Assembly: GCA_964550025.1 (NCBI GenBank) | Contig: CAZJYI010000009.1 | Span: 69,421-133,420, forward strand | From: CAZJYI01 sp964550025 | Lineage (GTDB): Bacteria > Verrucomicrobiota > Kiritimatiellia > UBA8416 > CAYOBW01 | DNA: 64,000 nt | Reading direction: 5' to 3' | Shown: positions 1-8,990 of the stretch, one piece after another | How the letters are laid out: each line of letters begins with the position of its first letter | Numbering within the stretch: the first letter of the stretch is position 1 | The notes under the pieces: model-generated | What the model was told of the DNA's origin: nothing | Databases searched by the model: none | Seen by the model: the letters and a program-made list of their open reading frames with translations, nothing else | Translations under genes and position numbers: made by a program

Positions 1-123
1 AAGTTCGACCTGATCCGCGAGCCGCTGCAGGCGCAGTTCGTTCCCAAGCCGGATGTGCTGGAGGAGTGCAGGCACGCAGGGAATCTGCTCGGGGAGGAAG
101 CTCTGAAACGAGGGGAAGACTGA
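1..123 (+). CDS. C-terminal 40 residues of an unidentified protein (partial)
   Basis: The window opens inside a reading frame in phase with base 1 that runs 40 codons to TGA at 121-123. It ends two bases before the GTG chosen for the next gene, which suggests one transcript with translational coupling. The visible residues are mixed charged/hydrophobic, ending in ...EEALKRGED, with no motif I can assign. It could be any cytoplasmic protein; no function is proposed. Confidence 0.6.
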   Translation, partial: KFDLIREPLQAQFVPKPDVLEECRHAGNLLGEEALKRGED

Positions 124-125
124 CG

Positions 126-1742
126 GTGTCCGATCCGGGGGAGATGCGTTTTGCCGGGCTGAGGCTCAGCGAGGGCTACGCCGTCGGGCGGGTCTGCATG
201 TTCAACGAAGCCCGCCACAACGAGCTCCCCGCTTACAAGGTTACCGGCAACGGCGTGAACCGTGAGTGTCGGCGCGTTCGGGATGCGGTTGCCGAAGCCG
301 AGACAAGCATCGAGGAGACGCGGCGGCGCGTGGAGCAGCGCATCGGCCCGGCCGAGGCCCGCATCTTCGGCGCCCAGAAGGCCATCCTACTCGATGCCGC
401 ACTGCACGAGCGCATCTTTGAACGCGTCCGCGAGCGCCACGACAACGCGGAAAAGGCGATCGCCTTCGTGTTGGACCTCTACGAGGCGCAGCTCCGCCAG
501 GTCGGGGACGAGTACATCAGGGAGCGGGCTACTGATATCGGCGAGGTGAAACTCCGCCTGCTGGACGCGCTTGGCCGCACGGGGCTGTCCCTGGCGTGCG
601 ACGAAGGCTGCGTGCGGGGAAAGTCGCGGATTATCGTGGCACACGAGCTTACGCCGAGCATGACGGTCTCTATGGATACCGAGCACACGCTGGGTTTCGT
701 TACGGAGCATGGCGGCACGAACTCCCACGCCGCCATACTCGCTCGCGCTCTCGGGATACCGGCTGTCGGGGGGATTCCCGGTATTCGCGATCAGCTCTGC
801 TGCGGCGAGGAGATCCTGATTGACGGGTCCGGCGGGGTCGTCATTCTGCGCCCGGAGCCGCAGAGTGTGCGGCGTGTCGAAGCGACTTCGCCGGCGACGC
901 CCCGTGTCCCCGACTGCGTGCCGCCGGTTGAGGGTTTCCGCGTCATGGCCAACATCAACCGTGTGGAGGACGTGCGCGAGGCGCTACGCATGAAGGCCGA
1001 GGGTGTCGGACTGTATCGGACCGAGTTCGAGATCATCGCTTCGGGACGTTTCTTCTCGGAAGATGAGATGGCCGAACGCTATACGGCGCTCGTCTCGAGC
1101 ATGGAAGGGCGCCCGGCTACGTTTCGGATGTTCGACATCGGCAGTGACAAGGTCCTCCCTTTCATGGACATCCCTGCCGAGGAAAACCCTGCCCTGGGAT
1201 GGCGCGGAACGCGCCTCCTGCTGAACCGCCGGGAGCTGCTTGCCAGTCAGGCCCGCGCCGTGGCGCGCGCCTCCGTGCAAGGCCCGGTTCGCGCGCTCTA
1301 CCCCATGATCGTCGACGTGGACCAGTTCCTGCAAGTCCGGGAACGCTTCACGGAGGCCATTGCCGGCGTGACCCACGGTCGAGTTGAGCACGGCGCCATG
1401 TTCGAAGTCCCGTCCGCCTGCCTGCAGGCGGAAGCGCTCTGCGAAGTGATCGATTTCGGGAGCCTGGGAACGAACGATTTGATCCAGTATCTCTTCGCCG
1501 TGGACCGGGACAACGAGAAGGTCGCCTACGACTATACGCCGGACCGGGATGTCTTCTGGGAGTTGCTCGGGCGCATTGCCTCCGCAGCGGAGGCGGCGGG
1601 AAAGCCGCTGTCGGTCTGCGGCGAGCTGGGCGGCGATTCCCGCTACGTTGCCCGGTTGATGGACGTAGGGATACGAAGCGTCAGCACGAGTCCCAGGCGC
1701 ATACCGGCTGTGCGACTGGCCGCGGCCGGGACTTCGCCGTGA
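126..1742 (+). CDS. ptsI: PTS enzyme I (phosphoenolpyruvate-protein phosphotransferase)
   Basis: Transfers phosphate from PEP to HPr, the first step of the sugar phosphotransferase system, in the cytoplasm. About 538 aa, close to the usual 570. The N-terminal domain begins FAGLRLSEGYAVG. The swivelling PEP-utilising domain carries GGTNSHAAILAR with the phospho-histidine at about residue 201. The C-terminal TIM barrel has GLYRTEF near 295, ENPALGWRG, GTNDLIQY and the catalytic VCGE cysteine at about 498, so all key residues are present. GTG at 126 is preferred because it has an AGGGGAAG ribosome site and starts 2 bp after the preceding stop; ATG at 144 is the alternative. An ATG at 66 exists but would overlap the upstream gene by about 60 bp. 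No HPr or EII gene is visible in the window. Confidence 0.93.
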   Translation: MSDPGEMRFAGLRLSEGYAVGRVCMFNEARHNELPAYKVTGNGVNRECRRVRDAVAEAETSIEETRRRVEQRIGPAEARIFGAQKAILLDAALHERIFERVRERHDNAEKAIAFVLDLYEAQLRQVGDEYIRERATDIGEVKLRLLDALGRTGLSLACDEGCVRGKSRIIVAHELTPSMTVSMDTEHTLGFVTEHGGTNSHAAILARALGIPAVGGIPGIRDQLCCGEEILIDGSGGVVILRPEPQSVRRVEATSPATPRVPDCVPPVEGFRVMANINRVEDVREALRMKAEGVGLYRTEFEIIASGRFFSEDEMAERYTALVSSMEGRPATFRMFDIGSDKVLPFMDIPAEENPALGWRGTRLLLNRRELLASQARAVARASVQGPVRALYPMIVDVDQFLQVRERFTEAIAGVTHGRVEHGAMFEVPSACLQAEALCEVIDFGSLGTNDLIQYLFAVDRDNEKVAYDYTPDRDVFWELLGRIASAAEAAGKPLSVCGELGGDSRYVARLMDVGIRSVSTSPRRIPAVRLAAAGTSP

Positions 1743-1866
1743 ATTGGAGATTGATTGTCCGCGGGGAGTCTGCTATCCGGTGGGGGGTGTGCGGTTCATC
1801 GTTCTTTGCCGGGGATGCCGGGCAGCGTGGCACGTTTCGTGGAGAAGGTAGCAGGAGAACAGCGTC

Positions 1867-1956
1867 ATGGAACTCAAGGGAACGCAGGCTGAAAAGAACC
1901 TGATGGCCGCCTTCGCCGGCGCATCGCAGGCGCGCAGCTGTAGTATTCTTGGGTGA
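1867..1956 (+). pseudogene. Rubrerythrin N-terminal remnant (29 codons)
   Basis: An ATG preceded by a good AGGAGA ribosome site opens a frame reading MELKGTQAEKNLMAAFAG then ASQAR. This is the canonical rubrerythrin start (LKGT-x-TEKNL-x-AFAGESQAR). After about 24 residues the similarity stops abruptly and a TGA follows at 1954-1956. Neither iron-binding helix pair nor the rubredoxin tail is present. The break lies just upstream of the ferritin ribosome site, so a deletion that removed most of a rubrerythrin gene next to ferritin is the simplest reading. A functional 29-aa leader peptide is possible but less likely. Confidence 0.7.
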
Positions 1957-1976
1957 GAACTGGTAAGGAGACGAAG

Positions 1977-2492
1977 ATGATAAGCGACAGAATGGCGGAA
2001 GCGCTCAATGCGCAGATCAACGCAGAGCTGTACAGCTCATACCTCTATCTCTCGATGGCTGCCTATGCCGAAAACGAGGGGTTGCCCGGCACGGCGAACT
2101 GGCTGTTCGTGCAGGTGCAGGAGGAAATGACGCACGCGCAACGGTTCTACGGATACATGAACCGGGTCGGCGCGCGCGTGGTGCTGGATGCGATCGAGAA
2201 GCCGCCGGCGGAGTTCGAAGGCATCGTCGCGATTTTCGAGCAGGTACTGGCCCACGAGCGGAAAGTGACCGCGCTGATCAACGGCCTGGTGGATATTGCC
2301 ATCGAAGAGAAAGACCACGCCACAGAGAGCTTCCTCAAGTGGTTCGTCGACGAGCAGGTAGAGGAAGAGGAGACGGCAAACACGCTGCTGGCGCAACTCA
2401 AGCTGGCCGGCGGGCAGGGACCGGCGTTGTTCATGATCGACCGGGAGCTCGGGGCGCGTGCGTTTGCTCCGCCCGCTGGCGCGGGAGCCTAG
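1977..2492 (+). CDS. ftnA: Bacterial non-haem ferritin
   Basis: Iron-storage ferritin that oxidises Fe(II) and mineralises it inside a 24-mer cage. 171 aa, normal for FtnA. It starts MISDRMAEALNAQINAELYSSYLYLSM and shows the ferroxidase ligands: a glutamate in the first helix, E-x-x-H in QEEMTHAQRF, then glutamates in LAHERKVT and the helix containing KWFVDEQVEEE. ATG 1977 is chosen because AAGGAG sits 6 bp upstream; an in-frame GTG at 1953 lacks a ribosome site. With the rubrerythrin remnant, the rubrerythrin-like gene and DsbD it forms an oxidative-stress/redox cluster. Confidence 0.93.
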   Translation: MISDRMAEALNAQINAELYSSYLYLSMAAYAENEGLPGTANWLFVQVQEEMTHAQRFYGYMNRVGARVVLDAIEKPPAEFEGIVAIFEQVLAHERKVTALINGLVDIAIEEKDHATESFLKWFVDEQVEEEETANTLLAQLKLAGGQGPALFMIDRELGARAFAPPAGAGA

Positions 2493-2518
2493 ATTCACGA
2501 TACCAGCGAGAGCGAGAT

Positions 2519-3022
2519 ATGTCGGTAACCTACAGTTTGGAGAAGGTCTTCCTGCTGGCTGAGCATATGGAGACCAGTGGCGGTTCCTTCTATCGCCAGG
2601 CAGCCGAAGCGGCGGCGAATGAAGAGAGCCGCCAGTTCTTCCTTACGCTTGCGCAGCAGGAAGACAGCCATAGGCGTACGTTTGCCCGTCTGCGGGCGCA
2701 GGCGGCGGACGCGCCGGGCGGCGTTGAGCACGTGACAGACGATGAGGCCGTCATACGGTACCTGCAGGCCGTCGCCGGTGAGTTCATGTTTGACGAGGCG
2801 CAGAGCGCCGAAGACATCCTGACCGGCGACGAGACCATGGAGGATATCCTCTGGATGGCCGTGAAGCGCGAAAAAGACTCGATTGTGCTCTATCTTGGCA
2901 TCGTTGATGCGTTGGGGGAGGAAAGCGATAAACGCATTGTGCAGAAGATGCTGAGCGAAGAGCAGAGCCATCTGGCCGAGCTCATGTATCAACTGGAGAA
3001 TGTCCCCGCAGCGGAATCGTAA
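2519..3022 (+). CDS. Rubrerythrin-like ferritin-fold protein
   Basis: 167-aa four-helix diiron protein of the COG1633 rubrerythrin-related group. Two repeated E...ExxH elements are visible: E in SGGSFYRQAAEAA followed by QQEDSHRRTF, and VKREKDSIVLYLG followed by SEEQSHLAEL. It lacks a C-terminal rubredoxin CxxC domain, so it is not a classical rubrerythrin. It starts 26 bp after ferritin on the same strand and is likely co-transcribed. Role inferred: peroxide or iron handling in the cytoplasm. Confidence 0.8.
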   Translation: MSVTYSLEKVFLLAEHMETSGGSFYRQAAEAAANEESRQFFLTLAQQEDSHRRTFARLRAQAADAPGGVEHVTDDEAVIRYLQAVAGEFMFDEAQSAEDILTGDETMEDILWMAVKREKDSIVLYLGIVDALGEESDKRIVQKMLSEEQSHLAELMYQLENVPAAES

Positions 3023-3112
3023 CGAGTCGCATCGCGGGACCCTGGTCGTCGCATGTGGCGCGACAGGCGGCGTCGCTTCAGTGAAACACAACATGAGACA
3101 TCCGGGTGTGCC

Positions 3113-4702
3113 ATGAGACATCTACCTTCCCTCTTCGCGATTTGCTTTGCTCTGACGCTGAGTGCCAGGGGCCAGGACAGCCCTTTCGGCGCGACCGTGG
3201 CCGTAACGAACTCGACCGACGGCAAGCCTCTCATTGCCGTTCGCCTCACTGTGCCGCCGGGCCACTATCTCTACGCTGAACACGTTTCCGTGGAGGGCGA
3301 GGAGGGGGTCGTCCTGGCTCCGCACCGTCTACCCGCTCCGAAAGAGAAGTACGACGAACTGTTCGGCAAGAACGTCAGGGCGTACGATCATGACGTGACC
3401 CTCCTGTACGCCTTGCAGGGCGAGTCGCCGGACCCTCTGTACGTCCGGGTGGGTTTCCAGGGGTGCGACAGCGCGTTGTGCTTCCCGCCGGAAAGCCTGC
3501 GCTTTGCGCTGCGCGGCGGGCAGCCGGGAGTCGTGGTAACGGATGATGCGCCCGCCGGCCCCCCCGCTCCCGCGGCGGACGCAGGTTCCGTATCGTGGCA
3601 GGAGAAAGTGGCGGCGTTTACTGTTGCCGGTCGCGCTGCCGGGTATCTCGACGCAGAGGCATTCATTGCTTTCCTCGACAGAACGGAAGCCGGTGAGGAA
3701 ACGTCGGAAGGCACCCTGGTCGAAGAGTTTCGACAGAAAGGCGTCTGGTTCACCATTGTGGCCATTATCCTCGGCGGACTGCTCCTGAACCTGACGCCGT
3801 GCGTGTTGCCGATGATCCCTATCAACATCGCGATTATCGGCGCGGGAACGCAGGCCGGCTCGCGCATGCGTGGCTTCCTGCTCGGCGGCACCTACGGCTT
3901 GGGTATTGCCCTGGTCTACGGTCTGTTGGGCGTGATCGTTGTGCTGACCGGTTCGCAGTTCGGAACCATCAATTCTTCGCCCTGGTTCAACTTTGCGGTC
4001 GCCGTGCTTTTCTGCGTCCTTTCGCTGGCCATGTTCGGTGTCTTCAACATCGATCTGTCGCGCCTCCAGAGCGGCGGTACGGGCCGGCAGGCCAGTCGTG
4101 GGCCCTTCATCACGGCGCTCATCTTCGGCGGTGTCGCCGCGCTGCTTGCGGGTGCCTGCGTGGCCCCGGTCCTGATCGGGGTGCTTGCATTCTCCGCCGA
4201 ACTGTACGCGGGAGGCAACCGGGCGGCCCTTGTGCTGCCTTTCGTGCTGGGGCTTGGTATGGCGCTTCCCTGGCCGTTCGCGGGGGCCGGCCTGTCATTC
4301 CTCCCGAAACCGGGCGCTTGGATGGAACGGGTGAAGATCGCCTTTGGCGTTGTCATCCTGGTTGCAGCGGGCTGGTATGCGTGGGTGGCGGTAGGCATAC
4401 TGCGCGGCGGGGAGATCGAAGTGAAGGAAGGGTGGTACACGTCGCTTGAAGAGGGACTGGAAACGGCCGCGCGGGAGGGCAAGCCGTTGTTCATCGACTT
4501 CTGGGCGAGCTGGTGCAAGAACTGCCTGAAGATGGAAAAGACGACCTTTGCCGACCCGGACGTCAGCAGGCGGCTGGAGGCGTACACCCGACTCAAACTA
4601 CGCACAGAAGACCTCAAAGATCCCGCGACCAAGGCCGTCCTGGACCACTTTGGCGCTAAAGGACTGCCGACGTACGTGGTGATGGCGCCGAAAGAAGACT
4701 AG
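3113..4702 (+). CDS. dsbD: Thiol:disulfide interchange protein DsbD
   Basis: Moves reducing power from cytoplasmic thioredoxin across the inner membrane to periplasmic thiols. 529 aa. A signal peptide is followed by the alpha domain with CDSALC (Cys118/Cys123). The eight-helix beta domain has LNLTPCVLPMIP (Cys230) and AGACVAPVLIG (Cys349). A thioredoxin gamma domain has WCKNC (Cys468/Cys471). ATG 3113 gives a clean signal peptide; the upstream frame to 3053 adds only an Arg-rich stretch. The protein stops about 12 residues after the thioredoxin cis-Pro motif GLPTYVV, so the last strand/helix usual in DsbD is missing. The stop is one base before the next ATG. Confidence 0.92.
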   Translation: MRHLPSLFAICFALTLSARGQDSPFGATVAVTNSTDGKPLIAVRLTVPPGHYLYAEHVSVEGEEGVVLAPHRLPAPKEKYDELFGKNVRAYDHDVTLLYALQGESPDPLYVRVGFQGCDSALCFPPESLRFALRGGQPGVVVTDDAPAGPPAPAADAGSVSWQEKVAAFTVAGRAAGYLDAEAFIAFLDRTEAGEETSEGTLVEEFRQKGVWFTIVAIILGGLLLNLTPCVLPMIPINIAIIGAGTQAGSRMRGFLLGGTYGLGIALVYGLLGVIVVLTGSQFGTINSSPWFNFAVAVLFCVLSLAMFGVFNIDLSRLQSGGTGRQASRGPFITALIFGGVAALLAGACVAPVLIGVLAFSAELYAGGNRAALVLPFVLGLGMALPWPFAGAGLSFLPKPGAWMERVKIAFGVVILVAAGWYAWVAVGILRGGEIEVKEGWYTSLEEGLETAAREGKPLFIDFWASWCKNCLKMEKTTFADPDVSRRLEAYTRLKLRTEDLKDPATKAVLDHFGAKGLPTYVVMAPKED

Positions 4703-4703
4703 T

Positions 4704-5537
4704 ATGAGATTCGCCTTCTGCAACGAGATGTTTGTCGACTGGCCGTTCGAAAAGGCCTTTGGTGTTGCGCGAGAACTGGGATACGCGGGTGTGGAGATCG
4801 CTCCGTTCACGCTCTTCCCCAACGGCTGGTCAGCGGAAGTGACCGACGTTCGCAACCTGTCGCCGGAGCGGCGTGCAACCGTGCGCCGGCAGGCCGAGGA
4901 GGCCGGGCTGGAAGTGGTGGGCCTGCACTGGTTGCTGGCGAAGACGGAGGGTTTCTACCTGACAAGTCCCGATCCCGGCGTGCGCGAACGGACCGCGGAG
5001 TACTTCGGGGAACTGGTCAGGCTCTGCGCCGACCTCGGCGGCACGGTCATGGTCCTGGGTTCGCCCCAGCAGCGCAATCTGATGCCGGGTGTTACCTACG
5101 CGGAAGCCGAACGCCACGCTGCCGAAGTCCTGCGAGCCGTGATGCCGGCCTGCGAAGAGCGCGGCGTCACGTTCGCCCTCGAGCCTCTGGGACCCGCGGA
5201 GGGCAACTTCCTTCTAACGGCCGACGCGGCCGCGCACCTGGCTGGGCTGGTCGACTCTCCGCATTGCCGTCTCCACCTCGATGTGAAGGCGATGAGCACC
5301 GAGGCCGTGCCGATCCCCGATGTCATTCGTGCGCACGGTGACCGGCTCGCACACTTCCATGCCAACGACCCCAACCTGCTCGGGCCGGGTATGGGAGAGG
5401 TGGCGTTCGAACCTATCTTCGCCGCGCTCAAGGAGATCGACTACCAGGGCTGGGTATCGGTCGAAGTCTTCAAGTACGAGCTCGGCCCCGAGAACATCGC
5501 CCGGCAGAGCATGGAGAACATGCGCAGGTTGGTGTGA
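4704..5537 (+). CDS. Sugar phosphate isomerase/epimerase-like TIM barrel
   Basis: 277-aa member of the xylose-isomerase-like TIM-barrel (AP endonuclease 2) superfamily. Recognisable blocks are FEKAFGVARELGYAGVEI, metal-ligand glutamate in FALEPLG, LHLDVKAM, HFHANDPN and WVSVEVFK near the C-terminus. These match the usual divalent-metal ligands (Glu, Asp, His, Glu). Such proteins include hexulose-phosphate isomerases, 3-epimerases and myo-inosose dehydratases; the substrate cannot be read from the sequence. It begins 1 bp after dsbD, so it is translationally coupled despite having no obvious functional link. Confidence 0.8.
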   Translation: MRFAFCNEMFVDWPFEKAFGVARELGYAGVEIAPFTLFPNGWSAEVTDVRNLSPERRATVRRQAEEAGLEVVGLHWLLAKTEGFYLTSPDPGVRERTAEYFGELVRLCADLGGTVMVLGSPQQRNLMPGVTYAEAERHAAEVLRAVMPACEERGVTFALEPLGPAEGNFLLTADAAAHLAGLVDSPHCRLHLDVKAMSTEAVPIPDVIRAHGDRLAHFHANDPNLLGPGMGEVAFEPIFAALKEIDYQGWVSVEVFKYELGPENIARQSMENMRRLV

Positions 5538-5566
5538 CGGGGAGGCGACTGTTGTCGACCGTCCAC

Positions 5567-5615
5567 GCCGGCTGAAAGCCGGCGGGACAACTCACCGGCT
5601 GAAAGCCGGCGCTAC
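5567..5615. repeat. Paired short palindromes (CCGGC-TGAAA-GCCGGC)
   Basis: Two copies of a GCCGGC stem with a TGAAA loop lie at 5567-5583 and 5595-5610, followed by GCTAC. They sit in the spacer between two convergent genes and may also end transcription. They belong to a wider set of palindromic intergenic elements with GTAG/CTAC edges in this window. Confidence 0.75.
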
Positions 5616-5629
5616 TTCGGGTGCCGTGT

Positions 5630-8431
5630 TTACGGCTGCGGCAGGAGCTCGGCCGGGCCCAGTCCGAGTGCTTCCAGCGGTTCGCGCTGCGTGGCGGCAT
5701 CGCCGACCACGAGGTAGACCATGCGTTCCGGGAGGATGTGTTTCTGCGCGAGCTCGCGGTGCCGCTCGATCGTCATCTCGCGCACGATGCGTTCGCGGTG
5801 CCGCACATAATCGTCCGGCAGATCGTACGCCGCGATCCTGTCGAGCATGCCCAGCAGGGCGTCGAGCGATTCGAATCGGCGCGCCGTCGACCCCAGGATC
5901 GCCTTGCGGGTCGACGCCAGATCCTCGTCCGATATCCCGTTGCGGTAGGTCTTCATCTGCTCGTGGAAGATCTTCATGCTGTCGAGCGTTGCAGACGCCG
6001 TCACGGCGGTTTCGGCCGTGAATGGTCCGGATACCCGTGACCCGTTGAAACCGGAGTGCGCGCCGTACGTATACCCCTTTTCTTCGCGCAGAATCGTGTT
6101 CAAGACACTGTTGAAGGCGCCGCCGAGCTTGTAGTTCATCACGTTCGCTGGATAGAAGTCGGGATCCGTGTACTTCATCGCCAGGTAGCCGATCCGGATC
6201 TGCGACTGGGGCGCACCGGGAACGTCCACAAAGTAGAGCTGCGGTTTCAGCCGTGCCGCCGGTTCGGGGTAGTCAGGCAGCTTCACGGGCCGCCGCTTCC
6301 ATGCGGACGCCAGTGACGCAAACGCCCGCCGGACGTCCTCCGGCGATACGTCGCCGGAAATGGTCAGGTAAGCGTCTGAGGGGGACACGCTGGCGGCGTA
6401 ACGCGACTTCAGGTCGTCGAGCGTGATGGCCGACAGCGATTCGGCCGTGCCCGTTCTCGGGTGGGCGAAGATGTGGTTCTCGCCGTAGACGAGGCGGTCA
6501 TACACCTCCGCGGCCAGTGTTTCCGGATTGGCGCGGCGACGCTTGATGCTCTCGAGTGTTCGTTTCTTCAGGCGCTCGAATTCCGCCGCGTCCCAACGGG
6601 GCTCCAGCAGCATCTCCGTTGCCAGGGATACCGTGGCGGCGAATCGCGATGCGAGACAATTGCCGCGGAGCACGACCTTCTCGCGGCTGGCCGAGATGCG
6701 CAGGCCGGCACCCAAGTCGCGGACCGCGTCCTGCAGCTCGGCCGCCGTGCGCGTTCGTGTCCCCTCGTTCAGGAGCGCTGCCATCAGGTTGGCGACGCCG
6801 ACCTTGTTGGTGTCGTCCAGGAGCATGCCGCCGGGGATGGTCAGGGCGAAGCGCACGAGCGGAAGCTCCGTGTGTTCGATGCCGAGGACACGTGTGCCGT
6901 TGTCGAGTTGTTCTCGCCAGACGGACGGCAGGGTCACGGTGGGATGCGGCGCCTTGGTCGGTTCCGCCGAACGGTCGAACGACGATGCGATCGGGTTGGT
7001 CGACACGTTCCCTTCGCCGACCCGACCCAGGTCCTTCTCTTCGAAAGACGGGTCGGGTCCGATTTCGAAGCACCCGGCCCCCTTGGTGGCCAAGTCCGGT
7101 TTGGCCTTTGGGACCACGCTCAGCGACACGCGCGGCTTCTTCCGGATGTAGGTCTCGTAGACGCGGCGGACGTCGTCGGGTGTCACGGCCATCGTGCGAC
7201 GCAGGTCCTCGTAAACGAAGGCCGGGCTTCCCGCGTACTCGTTGTACCACCCCAGGCGGAACGACTTACTCAGGACGCTGGCGATCCCGTTGTAGAAGGC
7301 CGTTTCCTGCATGACTTTGTGCCGTTGCAGGTCCTTGTCGGTGAAGCCCTCAGCTTCGAACCGTGCAAGTGCTTGTTCAACGGCGGTTTCAACCTGGTCC
7401 AGATCGACGCCGTCGAAAGTCCTCACGCTGATCGTGAACTCCCCGGCGACTTCACCATTGTAGTGGTAGGCGGCTGCACCCGGCGCGAGCTTCTTCTCTT
7501 CGACGAGGACCTTGTACAGCGGCGTCTTCTTGCCGTGGCCCAGAAGCTCCGCCAGGTAGTCGAGCGCGTACGCGTCGGGATGAAACTGCTCGACGGTGGG
7601 GTAAGTGAGCGTGAGCTGTGCGGAACGGGCAAAGGCGTCCTCGTAGTAGACTTTTCGCGTCTCTTCCAGAGATGCACGCCGGGGCTCCGGCGGATCGACC
7701 GGAGGGGATGCAGGGATCTCGCCGAAGTACTTTTCGACCCATTGCCGGGTCTCGGCGCGGTCGAAATCGCCCGCCACGACCAGCGTTGCGTTGTTGGGAC
7801 CGTACCACTTCTTGTGGAAGGCATGCGCGTCGGCGACGGTCGCGGCGATGATGTCCCGGGCCTCACCAATGACGGGCCAGTGACAGGGGTGGTTGGAGGG
7901 GTACAGTGTCTTGCCCGTCACGTAGTAGGCGAAACCGTACGGGCGATTGTCCATGCGTTCCTTCTTCTCGTTGAGGACCACGCTCTGCTGATTGGCGAAG
8001 GCCTCCGGCGTGACCTTGCTCAGCAGGAAGCCCATGCGGTCGGCTTCAAGCCACAGCGCCAGCTCGAGAGCGTTTTTCGGTACGACTTCGTAATAGACCG
8101 TCCCGTCCCGCCCCGTGCCCCCGTTCAGCGTTCCGCCGGCTTCCTGTATCTTGCTGAAGAACTCGTCCTGCCCCACGTGTTGCGACTCCTGGAACATCAT
8201 GTGCTCGAACAGGTGGGCGAAACCCGTATGGCCGGGTGTCTCCCGGCCGGCGCCGACATGGTATTGGACGGCCACGCTGACGACCGGGTCCGAGCGGTCC
8301 TCGTGCAGGATGACCTCGAGACCGTTAGTCAGTACGTATTTCTCAAAGGGCACTTCAGGCAGGTCGGACTTCTCGACGCAACCGGCGAACCACAGCAGGA
8401 GAACGGTAAGAAGACAACGGACTGTTCGCAT
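5630..8431 (-). CDS. M16 family zinc metallopeptidase (double domain lipoprotein)
   Basis: 933-aa periplasmic or lipid-anchored peptidase of the insulinase/PqqL-like family. The N-terminus is a lipoprotein signal ending LWFAGC. The first M16 half carries the inverted zinc motif H73-L-F-E76-H77 and the downstream glutamate in VVLNEKKER. The second half (from about residue 430) has the M16 fold but no HxxEH, as expected for the inactive partner domain. ATG 8431 is chosen for AAAGGA 7 bp upstream and for the signal peptide. The same frame stays open far upstream, but that part reads as an antisense shadow. Confidence 0.92.
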   Translation of the reverse strand: MRTVRCLLTVLLLWFAGCVEKSDLPEVPFEKYVLTNGLEVILHEDRSDPVVSVAVQYHVGAGRETPGHTGFAHLFEHMMFQESQHVGQDEFFSKIQEAGGTLNGGTGRDGTVYYEVVPKNALELALWLEADRMGFLLSKVTPEAFANQQSVVLNEKKERMDNRPYGFAYYVTGKTLYPSNHPCHWPVIGEARDIIAATVADAHAFHKKWYGPNNATLVVAGDFDRAETRQWVEKYFGEIPASPPVDPPEPRRASLEETRKVYYEDAFARSAQLTLTYPTVEQFHPDAYALDYLAELLGHGKKTPLYKVLVEEKKLAPGAAAYHYNGEVAGEFTISVRTFDGVDLDQVETAVEQALARFEAEGFTDKDLQRHKVMQETAFYNGIASVLSKSFRLGWYNEYAGSPAFVYEDLRRTMAVTPDDVRRVYETYIRKKPRVSLSVVPKAKPDLATKGAGCFEIGPDPSFEEKDLGRVGEGNVSTNPIASSFDRSAEPTKAPHPTVTLPSVWREQLDNGTRVLGIEHTELPLVRFALTIPGGMLLDDTNKVGVANLMAALLNEGTRTRTAAELQDAVRDLGAGLRISASREKVVLRGNCLASRFAATVSLATEMLLEPRWDAAEFERLKKRTLESIKRRRANPETLAAEVYDRLVYGENHIFAHPRTGTAESLSAITLDDLKSRYAASVSPSDAYLTISGDVSPEDVRRAFASLASAWKRRPVKLPDYPEPAARLKPQLYFVDVPGAPQSQIRIGYLAMKYTDPDFYPANVMNYKLGGAFNSVLNTILREEKGYTYGAHSGFNGSRVSGPFTAETAVTASATLDSMKIFHEQMKTYRNGISDEDLASTRKAILGSTARRFESLDALLGMLDRIAAYDLPDDYVRHRERIVREMTIERHRELAQKHILPERMVYLVVGDAATQREPLEALGLGPAELLPQP

Positions 8432-8541
8432 GGGACTGTTCCTTTCGTGATACAGGGGGCGCAGTGTAGCCGATTCGCAGTATGGATGGCATCCTCTTTC
8501 TTGCCGGTCAACGGGTGCCGTCGAAGGTATGCATCGCCCGG

Positions 8542-8964
8542 CTATTTGACCGGCTTGAGCTCCAGGACGCGGTGGTCGGCAGGTTTCTGGGGCTTCAGGT
8601 TTACACCGTCGCCGACGACTCTGCCGGGTGCGCGGATGCGCAGGTGGTACCGTTTGTCTCCCGCGAGGCCGGCGGCGTTCTTCGGCAGTCCTTTGCCGCC
8701 GTGCTTCTTGAGATAGGCGTTGAGCTGCCCGGACTCGATCTTGAACGACCAGACGGTCTTGCCGCTGACTTTCGTGCCCGGGGAGGGGACGAACTTGACC
8801 TCCTTTCCGGTCTGGAGGAAGGTGCCCTTCAGCGACCATTCTTTTGGAGCCGGGGCTTTCTTCTTCTTGCCTTTGCCTTTCGACTTGCCGGGTTTGGCCA
8901 TGGCGTCGCACTGCAGGGAGCAGAGCAGCAGGGCGGTTGTGAGGATGGTTGCTATGTGTCGCAT
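8542..8964 (-). CDS. Small exported protein of unknown function
   Basis: 140 aa with a clear signal peptide (MRHIATILTTALLLCSLQC), then a Lys/Gly/Pro-rich basic linker and an approximately 100-residue domain containing WSLKGTFLQTGKEVKF and KTVWSFKIESGQL. GAGGAG 8-10 bp upstream supports the start. I do not recognise the domain. Its style (predicted beta-rich, exported, basic linker) resembles the exported protein at 17400-17981. Intergenic gaps on both sides suggest its own transcript. Confidence 0.6.
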   Translation of the reverse strand: MRHIATILTTALLLCSLQCDAMAKPGKSKGKGKKKKAPAPKEWSLKGTFLQTGKEVKFVPSPGTKVSGKTVWSFKIESGQLNAYLKKHGGKGLPKNAAGLAGDKRYHLRIRAPGRVVGDGVNLKPQKPADHRVLELKPVK

Positions 8965-8990
8965 GAGGGTGTCTCCTCGAGAATTCTCGA

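Noticed and set aside
1953..1976. GTG 1953 as the ferritin start
   Set aside because: ATG 1977 has AAGGAG at the right distance and gives the family-typical N-terminus.
6461..8716. 751-codon open frame on the plus strand
   Set aside because: It lies entirely antisense to the M16 peptidase, which has full motifs, signal peptide and ribosome site. Long antisense frames are expected in this high-GC sequence.
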